Below are positions 24,924 to 33,130 of a stretch of DNA of 64,000 bases, in pieces. Each line of letters begins with the position of its first letter. The stretch's first letter is position 1. Made by a program: the position numbers and the translations under genes. Origin of the DNA: Bauldia sp. GTDB lineage: Bacteria > Pseudomonadota > Alphaproteobacteria > Rhizobiales > Kaistiaceae. Below the pieces are notes generated by a model. The model did no database searches, was not told where the DNA came from, and saw only the letters and a program-made list of their open reading frames with translations. The stretch is taken from NCBI GenBank assembly GCA_028284325.1, contig JANQRX010000001.1:124001-188000 (forward strand). The letters are read 5' to 3'.

Positions 24924-25776
24924 ATGTTCCGTATCACGAATGTAAGGTTGAAGCCCGTGGAGCGCGTCCGCATAGACTCCGACAATGAAATACATGTGAT
25001 CCAACACCATCCCCTCGGCGACCAGGCCACCTTCGTTTTCCTGAATTCTATGGGCGCGTCCACAGCTACTTGGGAGAGTGCCATAGCTCCCGGGTTGCGG
25101 ACGAAAGGCTATGGGCACGCTGAGCTTCGACTATCGAGGCCAGGGGGACTCAGTTTACGGCGCCAAAGCGCGACTTGATGTTGATGAGATTGTCGGCGAC
25201 GTCATTCGTGTCTGCACGGATCGCCAGCCCGAAAGGCCAATATTGGTGGGGTTATCTATTGGCGGTCTGTTCGCCATGCGAGCCTTCTTGGATGGTGTAT
25301 CGGCCGAGGGCCTCGTACTCATCGATACGCTGAGAAAACCCGGTCCGCTGCTTGAATGGATCAACACATTGGAGGCCAGACTGGTCGCGACCGGCGGTCT
25401 GCAATTGCTGCTTGATGTTGTCCGGCCTGTGCTTTCCGCCCCGACCGAGCTCCCCAAATTTCGCCCGACACATCTGTCTGCCGACGAATACACGCCTTTC
25501 CCGCCGGACCATCCGTTTCGCCGGCTCATGGAGCAGATTCGCGAAGCCGATTGGGGCATTCCATATGAGGAGCTCTCTCTGCCGACATTGGTCATGACAG
25601 GGCTGCATGATCGACTGTTTCGGGTTCAAGAAGACGTGGATGAACTCGTTGAGAGGCTGCCAGACGCTACCGTTTTTGACTTTCCGGATGGAGGGCACTC
25701 TCTTCAGGCAGAACAGCCAGACCGTGTGGTCGAATTGTTGGACGAATTCGCCGAGCAGATAGCTCAAGCACGATGA
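24924..25776 (+). pseudogene. Frameshifted alpha/beta hydrolase
   Basis: Two overlapping frames together encode one alpha/beta hydrolase. The first gives FVFLNSMGASTATWESAIAP followed by GLRTKGYG. The second continues TLSFDYRGQGDSVYGAKARL and carries the nucleophile elbow LVGLSIGGLFAM, the acid residue in MTGLHDRLFRV and the catalytic His in FPDGGHSLQAEQP. Removing one G from GGG at 25113-25115 would join them as KGYGTLSFDYRGQG, the expected beta4-turn sequence. The frameshift lies between the N-terminal strands and the nucleophile, so both halves alone should be inactive. The catalytic residues are intact, so the mutation may be recent, or a sequencing error. Such hydrolases act on lactones or esters in sugar and aromatic catabolism. 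Confidence 0.7.
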
Positions 25777-25808
25777 GAGAAGAGGAACGAACCCTTGTGA
25801 ACCAGGCG

Positions 25809-26489
25809 TCAGGTGGGAACACCCGTCTCGACAGAAAGTAGATGCGCATTCATCCGTTCTTCGGCCGCATCCGGATCATGTCTGGCAATTGCATCGAAGA
25901 TCTGCTCGTGGAATTTGAGAGCCATCTCAGGTCTGCCTGGTTGGGACAGCGTAACGCGGCGCTGGATAATCAGCCAATTCAGCAGGGCATTGACGATCAC
26001 GGGAAATATCGGGTTCCCACACTCAGCGGCGATCGACGCGTGGAAATCCGAATCGGTCGTCCAGAACAGCTCTAGATCCGGTAAGGCGTCACGATTCGCC
26101 TGCAACTTCGCGCCCAGTATTTCGATTTGCGCATCCGTGATCTCAACGGCCAGTTTGCGAGCAAGCGCCCGCTCGATGACTCGACGCAACTCCATCAAAT
26201 TGGCGACGTTTGACTGTTTGTTCAAAACCTGCCGGACGATCAAGTCCAGTTCATGAGTCACGACATCAAATGACGGTTCGAGAACACGTGGGCGGCGTCC
26301 ACTTCCAACTTCGATCAAACCGCGTTTGGAAAGCGAGAAGAGCGCCTCGCGGATGGAGGGGCGTCCGACTGCGAACCGCTCCATCAGCTCCCGCTCAGAT
26401 GGCAACATGTCGCCGGGGTTGAAGTTGCCCTCCGCGATGTCTTCAGCAAGAGCCTTTTCAATCGGTTCGGACAGTTTTTGCTGCTTCAT
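25809..26489 (-). CDS. FadR/GntR-family transcriptional regulator
   Basis: This 226-residue regulator has an N-terminal GntR winged helix (residues about 8-75: LAEDIAEGNFNPGDMLPSER, ELMERFAVGRPSIREALFSL, SKRGLIEVGSGRRPRVLE). A C-terminal all-helical FCD ligand-binding domain follows, with the usual metal-binding Asp/His residues (TTDSDFHASIAAECGNPIF, MALKFHEQIFDAIARHDPDA). FCD regulators usually sense organic acids such as sugar acids or pyruvate-type metabolites and repress catabolic genes. The gene appears intact. Two matching operator-like sites flank it at 24833-24854 and 26729-26750, in front of the hydrolase and aldolase genes. Confidence 0.88.
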   Translation of the reverse strand: MKQQKLSEPIEKALAEDIAEGNFNPGDMLPSERELMERFAVGRPSIREALFSLSKRGLIEVGSGRRPRVLEPSFDVVTHELDLIVRQVLNKQSNVANLMELRRVIERALARKLAVEITDAQIEILGAKLQANRDALPDLELFWTTDSDFHASIAAECGNPIFPVIVNALLNWLIIQRRVTLSQPGRPEMALKFHEQIFDAIARHDPDAAEERMNAHLLSVETGVPT

Positions 26490-26728
26490 GCATCGTCACT
26501 AGTGCAGTTCCATGGGAAAAAAAAGTACCGGGCTGCTGGATGATTCCCACATGGGAGGCAGATTCGTCGACGAGGCTGCCCATAACCTCCGTACTCAGAT
26601 TCCTTCCGTACGACGCAGCGCCCCTGGCTCGCCGCGGTGGCCAATCCTGGCGACAACCAACAGCCCCAACTCTGGAACGACAATCGTGACAATTCTCCGC
26701 GCTTCTGAGGTGACACCCAGCGAAAAAA

Positions 26729-26750
26729 TGGTATAAAAATCATACAAAAA
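26729..26750. promoter_or_regulatory. Operator-like site 2 of the island GntR regulator
   Basis: TGGTATAAAAATCATACAAA lies 20 nt before the aldolase start. It shares TGGTATAA-NN-ATCATA with the site at 24833-24854 (opposite strand). The position between GntR and the target gene fits a repressor site. Confidence 0.5.
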
Positions 26751-26770
26751 TTCGGCTCGGGTCGTTCTCC

Positions 26771-27345
26771 ATGATAGACACGAAGGCTCTCAAAAGGGCC
26801 ACGAAGCACCCATTGGTTGATGGAGCACGACTTTCGTCGCTGATCGGCAATCTGGATATCGGACCCGAACGTATCCGGGTCTTGGACCTGCCGGCGGTTC
26901 GCAGTGATATTGAACAACTGACACGCATCGCCGCCTTCGGACCGCCAGAGTCTCAATCAGCGGCGCATCGATTGGCCTGGGAAACTGCCGGATCATGCGG
27001 CGTCTACGCTGCTTCGATAGACGCGATGTACCGCGCTATCGGTTCGGGGAACATAACGCGCAAGTTCACGGTGCCGGCGGTGAATCTGCGGGCCGTCGCC
27101 TTCCATTCGGCGCGTGGCGTGTTCGAGGCCATGCGGACTGCTTCAGCCGGGGCCGTCATCTTTGAGCTGTCGCGAGGAGAAATTGGATTCACAGGACAAC
27201 GTCCGCATGAGTACGCGACCGCTGTCCTCTGCGCCGCAATCGCCGAGCGACACACCGGTGCGGTCTTCTTGCAAGGCGATCATTTTCAGATATCAGCCAG
27301 CCGGTACCTAAGGCATCTTGGTTGCCATAACGGTCATGAACAGTA
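26771..27345 (+). pseudogene. 3'-truncated class II aldolase-like gene
   Basis: About 180 residues of an aldolase-superfamily protein can be read: LVDGARLSSLIGNLDIGPER, then ASIDAMYRAIGSGNITRKFT, VPAVNLRAVAFHSARGVFEA and AVFLQGDHFQISASRY. The GDHFQ segment matches the metal/active-site strand of class II fructose-bisphosphate-aldolase-like proteins, whose members usually run past 400 residues. Homology stops near 27305. The frame then enters the antisense of the neighbouring SDR gene and ends at 27553 without aldolase features. The C-terminal barrel half with the remaining metal ligands is missing, so the gene is broken. The 27305-27360 stretch is a junction (see findings). Confidence 0.65.
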
Positions 27346-27361
27346 CATTGGCGTCGAGTGG

Positions 27362-28036
27362 TTACGAGGCCATGTAGCTCACTGCTTTTGCGACGATCTC
27401 TACGTCGATCGTCGGCTCTCGCGCGACGCGACCATCGGCTTGCAGCGCGCCGGAGTTGAAACCCTCTGTCATCGCCGAGGCAGAGTTACCGATGTCGATC
27501 TGGCCAACCGCGATGTCGTACTTCCGGCCGTCGAGCGCGCCCGACTTGGTTAGGCCGGTTATGGCGTGTTTGGTTGATGTGTAGGGTGCTGAGTTGGGGC
27601 GTGGAACGCTCGCGGATATCGAGCCATTGTTGATGATCCTCCCACCCCGTGGTGATTGGTCCTTCATCAGTCGAAATGCTTCCCGCATACAATGGAAGGC
27701 GCCAGATAGGTTGGCATCGACGACAGAACGCCACTGATTATCCGAGACGTCTTCAAGGCGGACGGATCCAGGCAAACCTGTGCCAGCGTTGTTGAAAAGA
27801 AGATCAAGGCGTCCAAATTCTTCGATCGTTGCAGCGAAGAGCCCAGCGACTGAGTCCGTGTCGGTCACATCAGTCGGCACAACATGTGCCCGCGATTCAA
27901 GGCGCCTGGACGTCTCCTCCAAAGTGCTCGGCCGTCGCCCGGCCAATACCAACGTGTAGCCGTCACGGCTGAGCTGAAATGCTGTAGCGCGGCCGACGCC
28001 TGAACCGGCTCCGGTTACAATCGCGATCTTTTCCAT
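27362..28036 (-). pseudogene. Short-chain dehydrogenase, C-terminus apparently truncated
   Basis: The 224-residue reading frame begins [20 protein letters not shown] (TGxxxGxG cofactor motif) and continues [20 protein letters not shown] (NNAG) and [20 protein letters not shown] with TK (Ser, Tyr, Lys catalytic residues). The core is complete. The protein stops right after AVSYMAS, where close homologues normally continue another 20 or so residues. The stop falls exactly at the junction with the truncated aldolase, so the end has probably been lost. Activity may survive, since the catalytic residues are upstream. An alternative view is an intact gene with a shorter tail. Confidence 0.6.
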
Positions 28037-28180
28037 CTGCTGCCTTCTTCCATTGTCAATGCGGCCGTTGCCAAGGGCGATCACAAAGCACGGGTCCTTG
28101 TTCGGATAGTCTTGTCGGGTGTTGTTGGGGAGGCGGTGGCCGAATGGGGTCCACCGTCGGCGCGGCTGGGCGGCGCGCCC

Positions 28181-30577
28181 TCACACGGCGCGTAAATAGG
28201 CGATCGGCCTGCCCGGCGCGGACGTTTCAGCGGCTCGGATGATCGCATCGGTATCGATGCCGTAATACCGGTAGAGATCGGCGATGCGGCCGGTCTGGCC
28301 GAAGTGCTCGACGCCGAGCGGGCGGGTGCGATGGCCGAACACCGACCCTAGCCAGCCGAGCGTCGCCGGGTGGGCGTCTGTCACAGTGACGACAAGGCAA
28401 TGCCGGGGCACGTCAGACAGCAGGCGCTCAACATGGCTGGTCGCACGGACGAGGCCGCGCTCCCGGGCGCGCTGCGAGGCTGACCAGCCCGCGTTCAACC
28501 GGTCGGCCGAGGTCACCGCAAGCAGGCCAACATCGCGGCGGAACTCGCCCATGGCGCCGACGGCACTTATTGCTTCTGGCGCGACCGCCCCGGTATAGGC
28601 GACCACGACCTCAGCGTTCGGCCCGGGCTCGCGCATCCAGTAGCCGCCGTCGATGATCGCCTGCTCAAGATCTGAGTCGATGTCTCGGATCGGCTGTTCG
28701 ATCGGGCGGGTTGACAGTCGCAGGTAGACAGAGCCGCCGGTCTCGTCACGCAACCAGTTCTGCTCGTCGCGATCGTTCTCGCCGTCGCGCTGTATGTAGT
28801 CGAAGCCGAAGCGCATGATCGCGGCGAGCTCGTCCACGAAGGCCGGCTCGAAGGTGGCGAGACCGTCTTGCGCGATCCCTAGGAGCGGTGTGCCGATCGA
28901 CTGATGTGCGCCGCCCTCGGGCGCCAGCGAGACGCCAGATGGGGTGCCGGCAAGCATGAAGCGCGCATCCTGATAACAGGCGTAGTTGAGTTGATCCGCC
29001 GAGCGATAGACGAACGGATCGTACAGCGTACCGACCGGCAGCAGCCGCTCGCCGTTGATGGAATGCGAGAGGCCAAGCGCAGACAGGAGCAGCATCAGAT
29101 TGGCCTCAGCGATACCGAGTTCGATATGCTGCCCTTGCGGCGTGAACGACCAGGTGTAGGTTGATGGAACGCGTTCGGTCTTGAACGTGTCCGCGAGGCT
29201 TTCGCGTGCGAAGAGCCCTGTCCGGTTGACCCAAGCACCGAGATTGGTCGAGACGGTCACATCGGGTGACGCGGTAACAACGCGACGAGCGAAGTCGCTG
29301 TCGATGCGCGCAATCTCGTTGAGGATTTGGCCGAAGCCGGTCTGGGTGGCGATCGGCTTCCCCATCGCATCGGGAAACTGCAACCGGTCGGGCACCGCGA
29401 TGGCGGGTGCGGTGAGACGCCTCGTACCCTTAGCAAAGAAGGGCGCCGCGTCGATCGCCTTCTGGAGATCCGCGTGCGGCAGGCCCGCGCCTTCCCATAG
29501 ATCCCATTCGCACCCGGGGCGCACACCCATCGCGTCGCGAAGCGCCTCCATCTGGCCAGGCGTTATCAGGCCGGCGTGATTGTCCTTGTGGCCGGCCAGC
29601 GGCAATCCCTGACCTTTGATGGTGTAACAGATGAACAACTTCGGTCGTTCGTCGGCCTCGGCCGCGGCGAAGGCTTCGAGTAAGACGTCGATGTCGTGAC
29701 CGCCGAGATTGCCCATGAGCGCGGCGAGCTCGTCGTCACTCCGGCGTTCCAGGAGCGCGGCAACGTCATCGTCGTCGCCGATCTCCTCCATGAGGCGATC
29801 GCGCCACACCTTGCCGCCCTGGAAGGTGAGCGCGGAGTAGAGCTGGTTCGGACAGGCGTCGATCCAGGCCCTTAGCCGCTCGCCGCCCCGTTCGGCGAAA
29901 GCGGCCTCTTGCTGCCGTCCGTATTTGACGATCACGACTTCCCAGCCGAAATCGCCGAATACCTTCTCGAAATTCTCCCAAAGGCCTTCACGCGTGACGG
30001 CGTCGAGCGACTGGCGGTTGTAGTCGACGATCCACCAACAGTTCCTTAGGCCCTGCTTCCAGCCTTCGATGAGGGCTTCGTAGATATTGCCCTCGTCCAT
30101 CTCGGCGTCGCCGATCAACGCCACCATCCGCCCCTCCGCGCGGCCGGGCATCCAGCCATGGGCCTTCACGTAGTCCTGGGCGATCGAGGAAAAGAGCGTC
30201 TGCGCCACACCGAGACCGACCGAACCGGTCGAAAAGTCGACATCGTCGGTGTCTTTGGTTCGCGACGGGTAGCTCTGCGCGCCCTGGAAGCCGCGGAAGG
30301 CCTGCAGTTTCTCTAACGACTGGTTGCCCGCGAGGTATTGAATGGCGTGAAACACTGGAGAGGCATGCGGCTTGACCGCGACACGGTCCTCAGGTTTCAG
30401 CACCGCGAAATACAGCACCGTCATGATCGACGCGATAGAGGCGCTGGAAGCCTGGTGGCCACCTATCTTGATCTCGTCCTGATCGCGGACGTGGTTGGCG
30501 TGGTGGATCATCCAGGACGCCAGCCACAGCACCCGCTGCTCGATCTCCTTAAGGGCAGGAATGTCGATAGTAGGCAT
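28181..30577 (-). CDS. 2-oxoacid dehydrogenase E1 / transketolase-like protein (AceE/MdeB type)
   Basis: This 798-residue thiamine-diphosphate enzyme resembles homodimeric pyruvate dehydrogenase E1 and the MdeB group. The ThDP-binding region is ALIGDAEMDEGNIYEALIEG followed by NCWWIVDYNRQSLD. The pyrimidine-binding domain has YTWSFTPQGQHIELGIAEAN. The C-terminal domain includes VVVAYTGAVAPEAISAVGAM and GRIADLYRYYGIDTDAII. MdeB in Pseudomonas putida is a 2-oxobutyrate dehydrogenase E1 controlled by the neighbouring Lrp-type MdeR; here an Lrp gene lies divergently at 30700, the same arrangement. No E2 or E3 and no methionine gamma-lyase gene is in the window. ATG 30577 is preferred over TTG two codons upstream. 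Confidence 0.85.
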   Translation of the reverse strand: MPTIDIPALKEIEQRVLWLASWMIHHANHVRDQDEIKIGGHQASSASIASIMTVLYFAVLKPEDRVAVKPHASPVFHAIQYLAGNQSLEKLQAFRGFQGAQSYPSRTKDTDDVDFSTGSVGLGVAQTLFSSIAQDYVKAHGWMPGRAEGRMVALIGDAEMDEGNIYEALIEGWKQGLRNCWWIVDYNRQSLDAVTREGLWENFEKVFGDFGWEVVIVKYGRQQEAAFAERGGERLRAWIDACPNQLYSALTFQGGKVWRDRLMEEIGDDDDVAALLERRSDDELAALMGNLGGHDIDVLLEAFAAAEADERPKLFICYTIKGQGLPLAGHKDNHAGLITPGQMEALRDAMGVRPGCEWDLWEGAGLPHADLQKAIDAAPFFAKGTRRLTAPAIAVPDRLQFPDAMGKPIATQTGFGQILNEIARIDSDFARRVVTASPDVTVSTNLGAWVNRTGLFARESLADTFKTERVPSTYTWSFTPQGQHIELGIAEANLMLLLSALGLSHSINGERLLPVGTLYDPFVYRSADQLNYACYQDARFMLAGTPSGVSLAPEGGAHQSIGTPLLGIAQDGLATFEPAFVDELAAIMRFGFDYIQRDGENDRDEQNWLRDETGGSVYLRLSTRPIEQPIRDIDSDLEQAIIDGGYWMREPGPNAEVVVAYTGAVAPEAISAVGAMGEFRRDVGLLAVTSADRLNAGWSASQRARERGLVRATSHVERLLSDVPRHCLVVTVTDAHPATLGWLGSVFGHRTRPLGVEHFGQTGRIADLYRYYGIDTDAIIRAAETSAPGRPIAYLRAV

Positions 30578-30699
30578 GAACAAATCTCGAAGTTGCGAAA
30601 TCAGGACTCCAATCTAGGAGATTCCCGTCGAAGAAATCTTGCGCAGTTCTCCACTACACGCGAGAATGGAGATGTCTTTCACCAATAACTACGACAATC

Positions 30700-31167
30700 A
30701 TGATTGATTCCGTCAAACTGGACGCCATCGACCGTGCGCTCCTGAGGGAGCTGCGGGCGGACGGCCGAATGACCGTCCAGCGGCTCAGCGAACGCGTGGG
30801 GCTGAGCCCGTCGCCGTGCGCGCGCCGCATCCGGCTCATGGAGGAAGCGGGGATTATCGCGGGCTATCACGCCATGATTGACGAGGCGCGCGCGGGATTC
30901 CCATTCTCTGTGTTCATCTCCGTGAAGCTCAGTCATCAAGTTGACGATACGCTGCGAGAGTTTGAGGCGGCGATCCGTATTTACCCGGAGGTCGTGGACT
31001 GCTGGCTGATGACTGGCAATCGCGACTACCTTCTGCGTGTCGCTGTGCAGGATATCGCCGATTTTGAGTCATTCCTCACCGGCCGGCTCACCAAGGTTCC
31101 GGGGGTCGCCTCGATCGAATCGTCGATCCCTCTCAGGCGAGTCAAAGCTGGATACACCCGGTCATGA
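30700..31167 (+). CDS. Lrp/AsnC-family transcriptional regulator
   Basis: This 155-residue protein starts VKLDAIDRALLRELRADGRM after a short lead and carries the Lrp helix-turn-helix (TVQRLSERVGLSPSPCARRI). A RAM/ligand-binding domain follows (VFISVKLSHQVDDTLREFEA, CWLMTGNRDYLLRVAVQDIA, VPGVASIESSIPLRRVK). Lrp-type proteins bind amino acids or related acids. It is divergent from the E1 gene with a 120-nt intergenic region, so it most likely controls that gene, as MdeR controls mdeB elsewhere. Confidence 0.92.
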   Translation: MIDSVKLDAIDRALLRELRADGRMTVQRLSERVGLSPSPCARRIRLMEEAGIIAGYHAMIDEARAGFPFSVFISVKLSHQVDDTLREFEAAIRIYPEVVDCWLMTGNRDYLLRVAVQDIADFESFLTGRLTKVPGVASIESSIPLRRVKAGYTRS

Positions 31168-31244
31168 CAGGTGTGACTCGCCACCGGCGCATTGAGGTTC
31201 GTTGACGACGGCGACGTAGGTGGGGGCTGACCTGACCATGGGGT

Positions 31245-31586
31245 TTGGCACCGCCGTGGCATCGCGGTGAGCGCATCTCGTTTGTCACCGAGCAAGGTGT
31301 CGGTGGCGACATCAACCTTGTCGCCTACGATGGACCCGGATATGAGGGCGTGGTTCCCGATGGCTGGAATGAGCTGCAGCCCGGCATGTTCGCTCGCAGC
31401 GATCCGGCGGTTGACAAGACCCTATTCGTCCAGCTTGCAGCGACTGCAACCGAAGCTGAAGCCACGATCGGCGGGCTTCTTGCCGAGTTCGGGCTGAATG
31501 CGTTGCCAGCCGATCCTGCACGCCGGCTTCCAGTGGATGACCTCACATGGGAGGTGTTCGGCACGAGGTTGTCACCCATGTCTTAG
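31245..31586 (+). CDS. Hypothetical protein, possibly a remnant
   Basis: The frame (113 residues, TTG start at 31245) reads ISFVTEQGVGGDINLVAYDG, later DPAVDKTLFVQLAATATEAE and ends PVDDLTWEVFGTRLSPMS. It looks like a small alpha-beta segment of a larger secreted or hydrolase-associated protein, but I do not recognise a family with certainty. There is no clear ribosome-binding site, and it runs directly into IS-like and tRNA remnants, so it is probably a fragment. Confidence 0.35.
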   Translation: MAPPWHRGERISFVTEQGVGGDINLVAYDGPGYEGVVPDGWNELQPGMFARSDPAVDKTLFVQLAATATEAEATIGGLLAEFGLNALPADPARRLPVDDLTWEVFGTRLSPMS

Positions 31587-31619
31587 GTACAAACTGTTAC
31601 CTATCTCTTCGGTATGGAC
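31571..31619. repeat. Imperfect direct repeats, possible insertion-sequence end
   Basis: GTCACCCATGTCTTAGGTAC (from 31571) and GTTACCTATCTCTTCGGTAT (from 31596) form an imperfect 24-nt direct repeat at 25-nt spacing, 17 of 24 matching. Such doubled motifs are reminiscent of subterminal repeats at the ends of some insertion sequences. No transposase frame is adjacent, so this is a tentative remnant. Confidence 0.3.
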
Positions 31620-31630
31620 CTTTGAGATCT

Positions 31631-31688
31631 TGGCTGCGGGGGGAGGGTTTGAACCTACGACCTTCAGGTTGTGAGCCTCACGACCAAG
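31631..31688 (-). pseudogene. Initiator-tRNA (fMet)-like 3' remnant
   Basis: Read on the minus strand, 58 nt match the anticodon arm, T arm and acceptor 3' end of bacterial initiator tRNA: GGCTCACAACCTGAAGGTCG, then AGGTTCAAACCCTCCCCCCG and CAGCCA. The anticodon position reads CAC instead of CAT, and the 5' half (D arm and 5' acceptor strand) is missing. It cannot be a working tRNA and is likely an integration scar. Confidence 0.65.
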
Positions 31689-31854
31689 TGATCGACCACG
31701 GCAACTGATGCCGCGCGCAGGTCAGTTTGCGCTCGAGCCGGACCAACGCGGAACATAGCCACTCGCCATGTCTTCTCAATAAGGGGTAACTAGCGAGGAT
31801 ATGTTCGGGAACGAGAAATTTCCGCGTTGAACAACAAGTAACTACGGACGAAAT

Positions 31855-31902
31855 CGAGTCCTCTCCCGGCACCAGCAGCCTCTCTCATAGCTGAACATGC
31901 CG
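31855..31902 (+). repeat. Right attachment-site repeat (copy of tRNA-Leu 3' end)
   Basis: These 48 nt repeat 23261-23309 (tRNA-Leu T-arm/acceptor 3' end, CCA and flank) with three substitutions and one missing base. The acceptor strand reads CCCGGC instead of CCTGGGC. Same orientation as the intact tRNA; candidate attR of the island. Confidence 0.7.
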
Positions 31903-31947
31903 GAGCACAGCGGAACAATGCTCTGCGCTTCCGCCACCCGGCTGGAT

Positions 31948-31966
31948 GACCTTCAGGTTATGAGCC
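31948..31966 (-). pseudogene. Initiator-tRNA anticodon-arm fragment
   Basis: On the minus strand GGCTCATAACCTGAAGGTC is an exact 19-nt match to the anticodon arm of alphaproteobacterial-type initiator tRNA, with anticodon CAT intact. Neither flank continues the tRNA. It lies 9 nt beyond the stop of the ABC-2 permease gene. Confidence 0.5.
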
Positions 31967-31975
31967 GCCCGGGCG

Positions 31976-33130
31976 TCACTCATAGGTGAAGCGATTGCGC
32001 GCTACCCACCCGACTGCCAGTGCGGCCAGTACAAGAACCAGAAAATGCGGCAGCACCGACAACGGCCCCATCTGGAAACTGACCAGCCTGTGCATGGCGT
32101 CCATCGTCCAGCCGGTTGGCAGATACTTCTGAAGCGTCTGCATCCAATCGGGCGTGATTTCGATCGGCCACCACGCACCGCCAAGCGCAGCGAGGACGTT
32201 GGCGGCCAGCAGCCCGATGCCTGCTGCCTGCATTTCGGTTCGGCTGATAGCTCCCAGTACCAATCCAAAGGAAGCGCAGAAAGCTGCCCACGCCAGCAGC
32301 ACAACGCCAACCGCGGCAATGTCCGGACCCCAATCCATGCCGAAGAGGAGGGTGCCGGTTGCCATACCGACAGCGACTTGCACGACAGCCACCACCATCC
32401 GGCTGGCCCATTTCCCGGCGACGACTTCGCCGACGGAGAGCGGAGTCGATGCCAGGCGCCGCAAGAGGCCGCGGTTGCGCTCAATGACGTGGAACGTCGC
32501 CGAACTGGTCAGCAACACGATCAACGTGAACATCACCATCATGCCGGGGATGGTTTGTTCCATTCCAGAGGGAACCCGGGCACGCTTCCCGGCCGACTGC
32601 ACGTCGAGCGTCAGTGCGCGGGGCATCGACCTCACCGATGCCAGTTGCCCCTCTGCCAGCGGCTCACCGTCCCCGGTCGCTTCGGCGACGGTCAGGTCGG
32701 CAAGAAGCGTCGTAACCGCACGATCGACGCGAAGCTTTTCATAGTCGCGCAACGGCTCGTCGGCGTTGGTCTCGAAACGCAGCAATGCCGTTTCGCCGGC
32801 GACCACGGCGTCGGTGAAGCCCTCCGGGACCATCAGTATTCGCGTCGGCGGCGGGTCGACGCCGTCGTCGACAACGGCGAAGCCGTTGGCTTCCAGGTAG
32901 AGCTGAAGTTCGTCGACAAGGAAGCCCTTGTTGCCGGCCGCTTCAATGGCAATGGGATCCGCCGGTCGATCATCGGATGCCACGCCGGCGAAGCCCGATA
33001 CAACGGTGCCGATGAAGTAGAAGAAGATCGGGGGCATCAGGAACACCCAGACGAGTGTCGAGCCCCGCCTGAACTGCTGCACGATATCGGTCCGTGCCAC
33101 AAACCAGATTCTGGATGCGGTCTCACGCAT
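31976..33130 (-). CDS. ABC-2-type transporter permease (second subunit)
   Basis: This 384-residue membrane protein has one N-terminal helix (TLVWVFLMPPIFFYFIGTVV), a large soluble loop, and five to six C-terminal helices (MMVMFTLIVLLTSSATFHVI, ERNRGLLRRLASTPLSVGEV, IAAVGVVLLAWAAFCASFGL). This is the ABC-2/YhfN-like exporter architecture with a big periplasmic domain. ATG 33130 (MRETASRIWFVARTD) overlaps the upstream permease gene by 8 nt; the frame further upstream is antisense-like filler. With the partner permease and the ATPase at 34358 it should form an exporter of a drug, lipid or polymer. Confidence 0.85.
   Translation of the reverse strand: MRETASRIWFVARTDIVQQFRRGSTLVWVFLMPPIFFYFIGTVVSGFAGVASDDRPADPIAIEAAGNKGFLVDELQLYLEANGFAVVDDGVDPPPTRILMVPEGFTDAVVAGETALLRFETNADEPLRDYEKLRVDRAVTTLLADLTVAEATGDGEPLAEGQLASVRSMPRALTLDVQSAGKRARVPSGMEQTIPGMMVMFTLIVLLTSSATFHVIERNRGLLRRLASTPLSVGEVVAGKWASRMVVAVVQVAVGMATGTLLFGMDWGPDIAAVGVVLLAWAAFCASFGLVLGAISRTEMQAAGIGLLAANVLAALGGAWWPIEITPDWMQTLQKYLPTGWTMDAMHRLVSFQMGPLSVLPHFLVLVLAALAVGWVARNRFTYE

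Larger units (their letters stand above)
23282..31902. mobile_element. Decayed genomic island integrated at tRNA-Leu
   Basis: The region is bounded by an intact tRNA-Leu on the left and a copy of its 3' end on the right, about 8.6 kb apart. Base composition is lower in GC than the core genes. Contents are patchy: truncated and frameshifted catabolic genes, two regulators, an isomerase and an E1-type dehydrogenase. No integrase, recombinase or transfer gene remains, so the element is probably a fixed remnant. Confidence 0.65.

Noticed and set aside
24924..25776. Programmed ribosomal frameshifting in the alpha/beta hydrolase
   Set aside because: No slippery heptamer or downstream structure stands out at the GGG run, and surrounding island genes are decaying, so an ordinary frameshift mutation is simpler.
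31631..31688. A functional tRNA on the minus strand
   Set aside because: The 5' acceptor strand and D arm are missing and the anticodon position is changed; it cannot fold as a full tRNA.
23282..31902. An integrase or transfer gene within the island
   Set aside because: I looked for tyrosine-recombinase (R..HxxR..Y), serine-recombinase and transposase motifs in translated frames and saw none.
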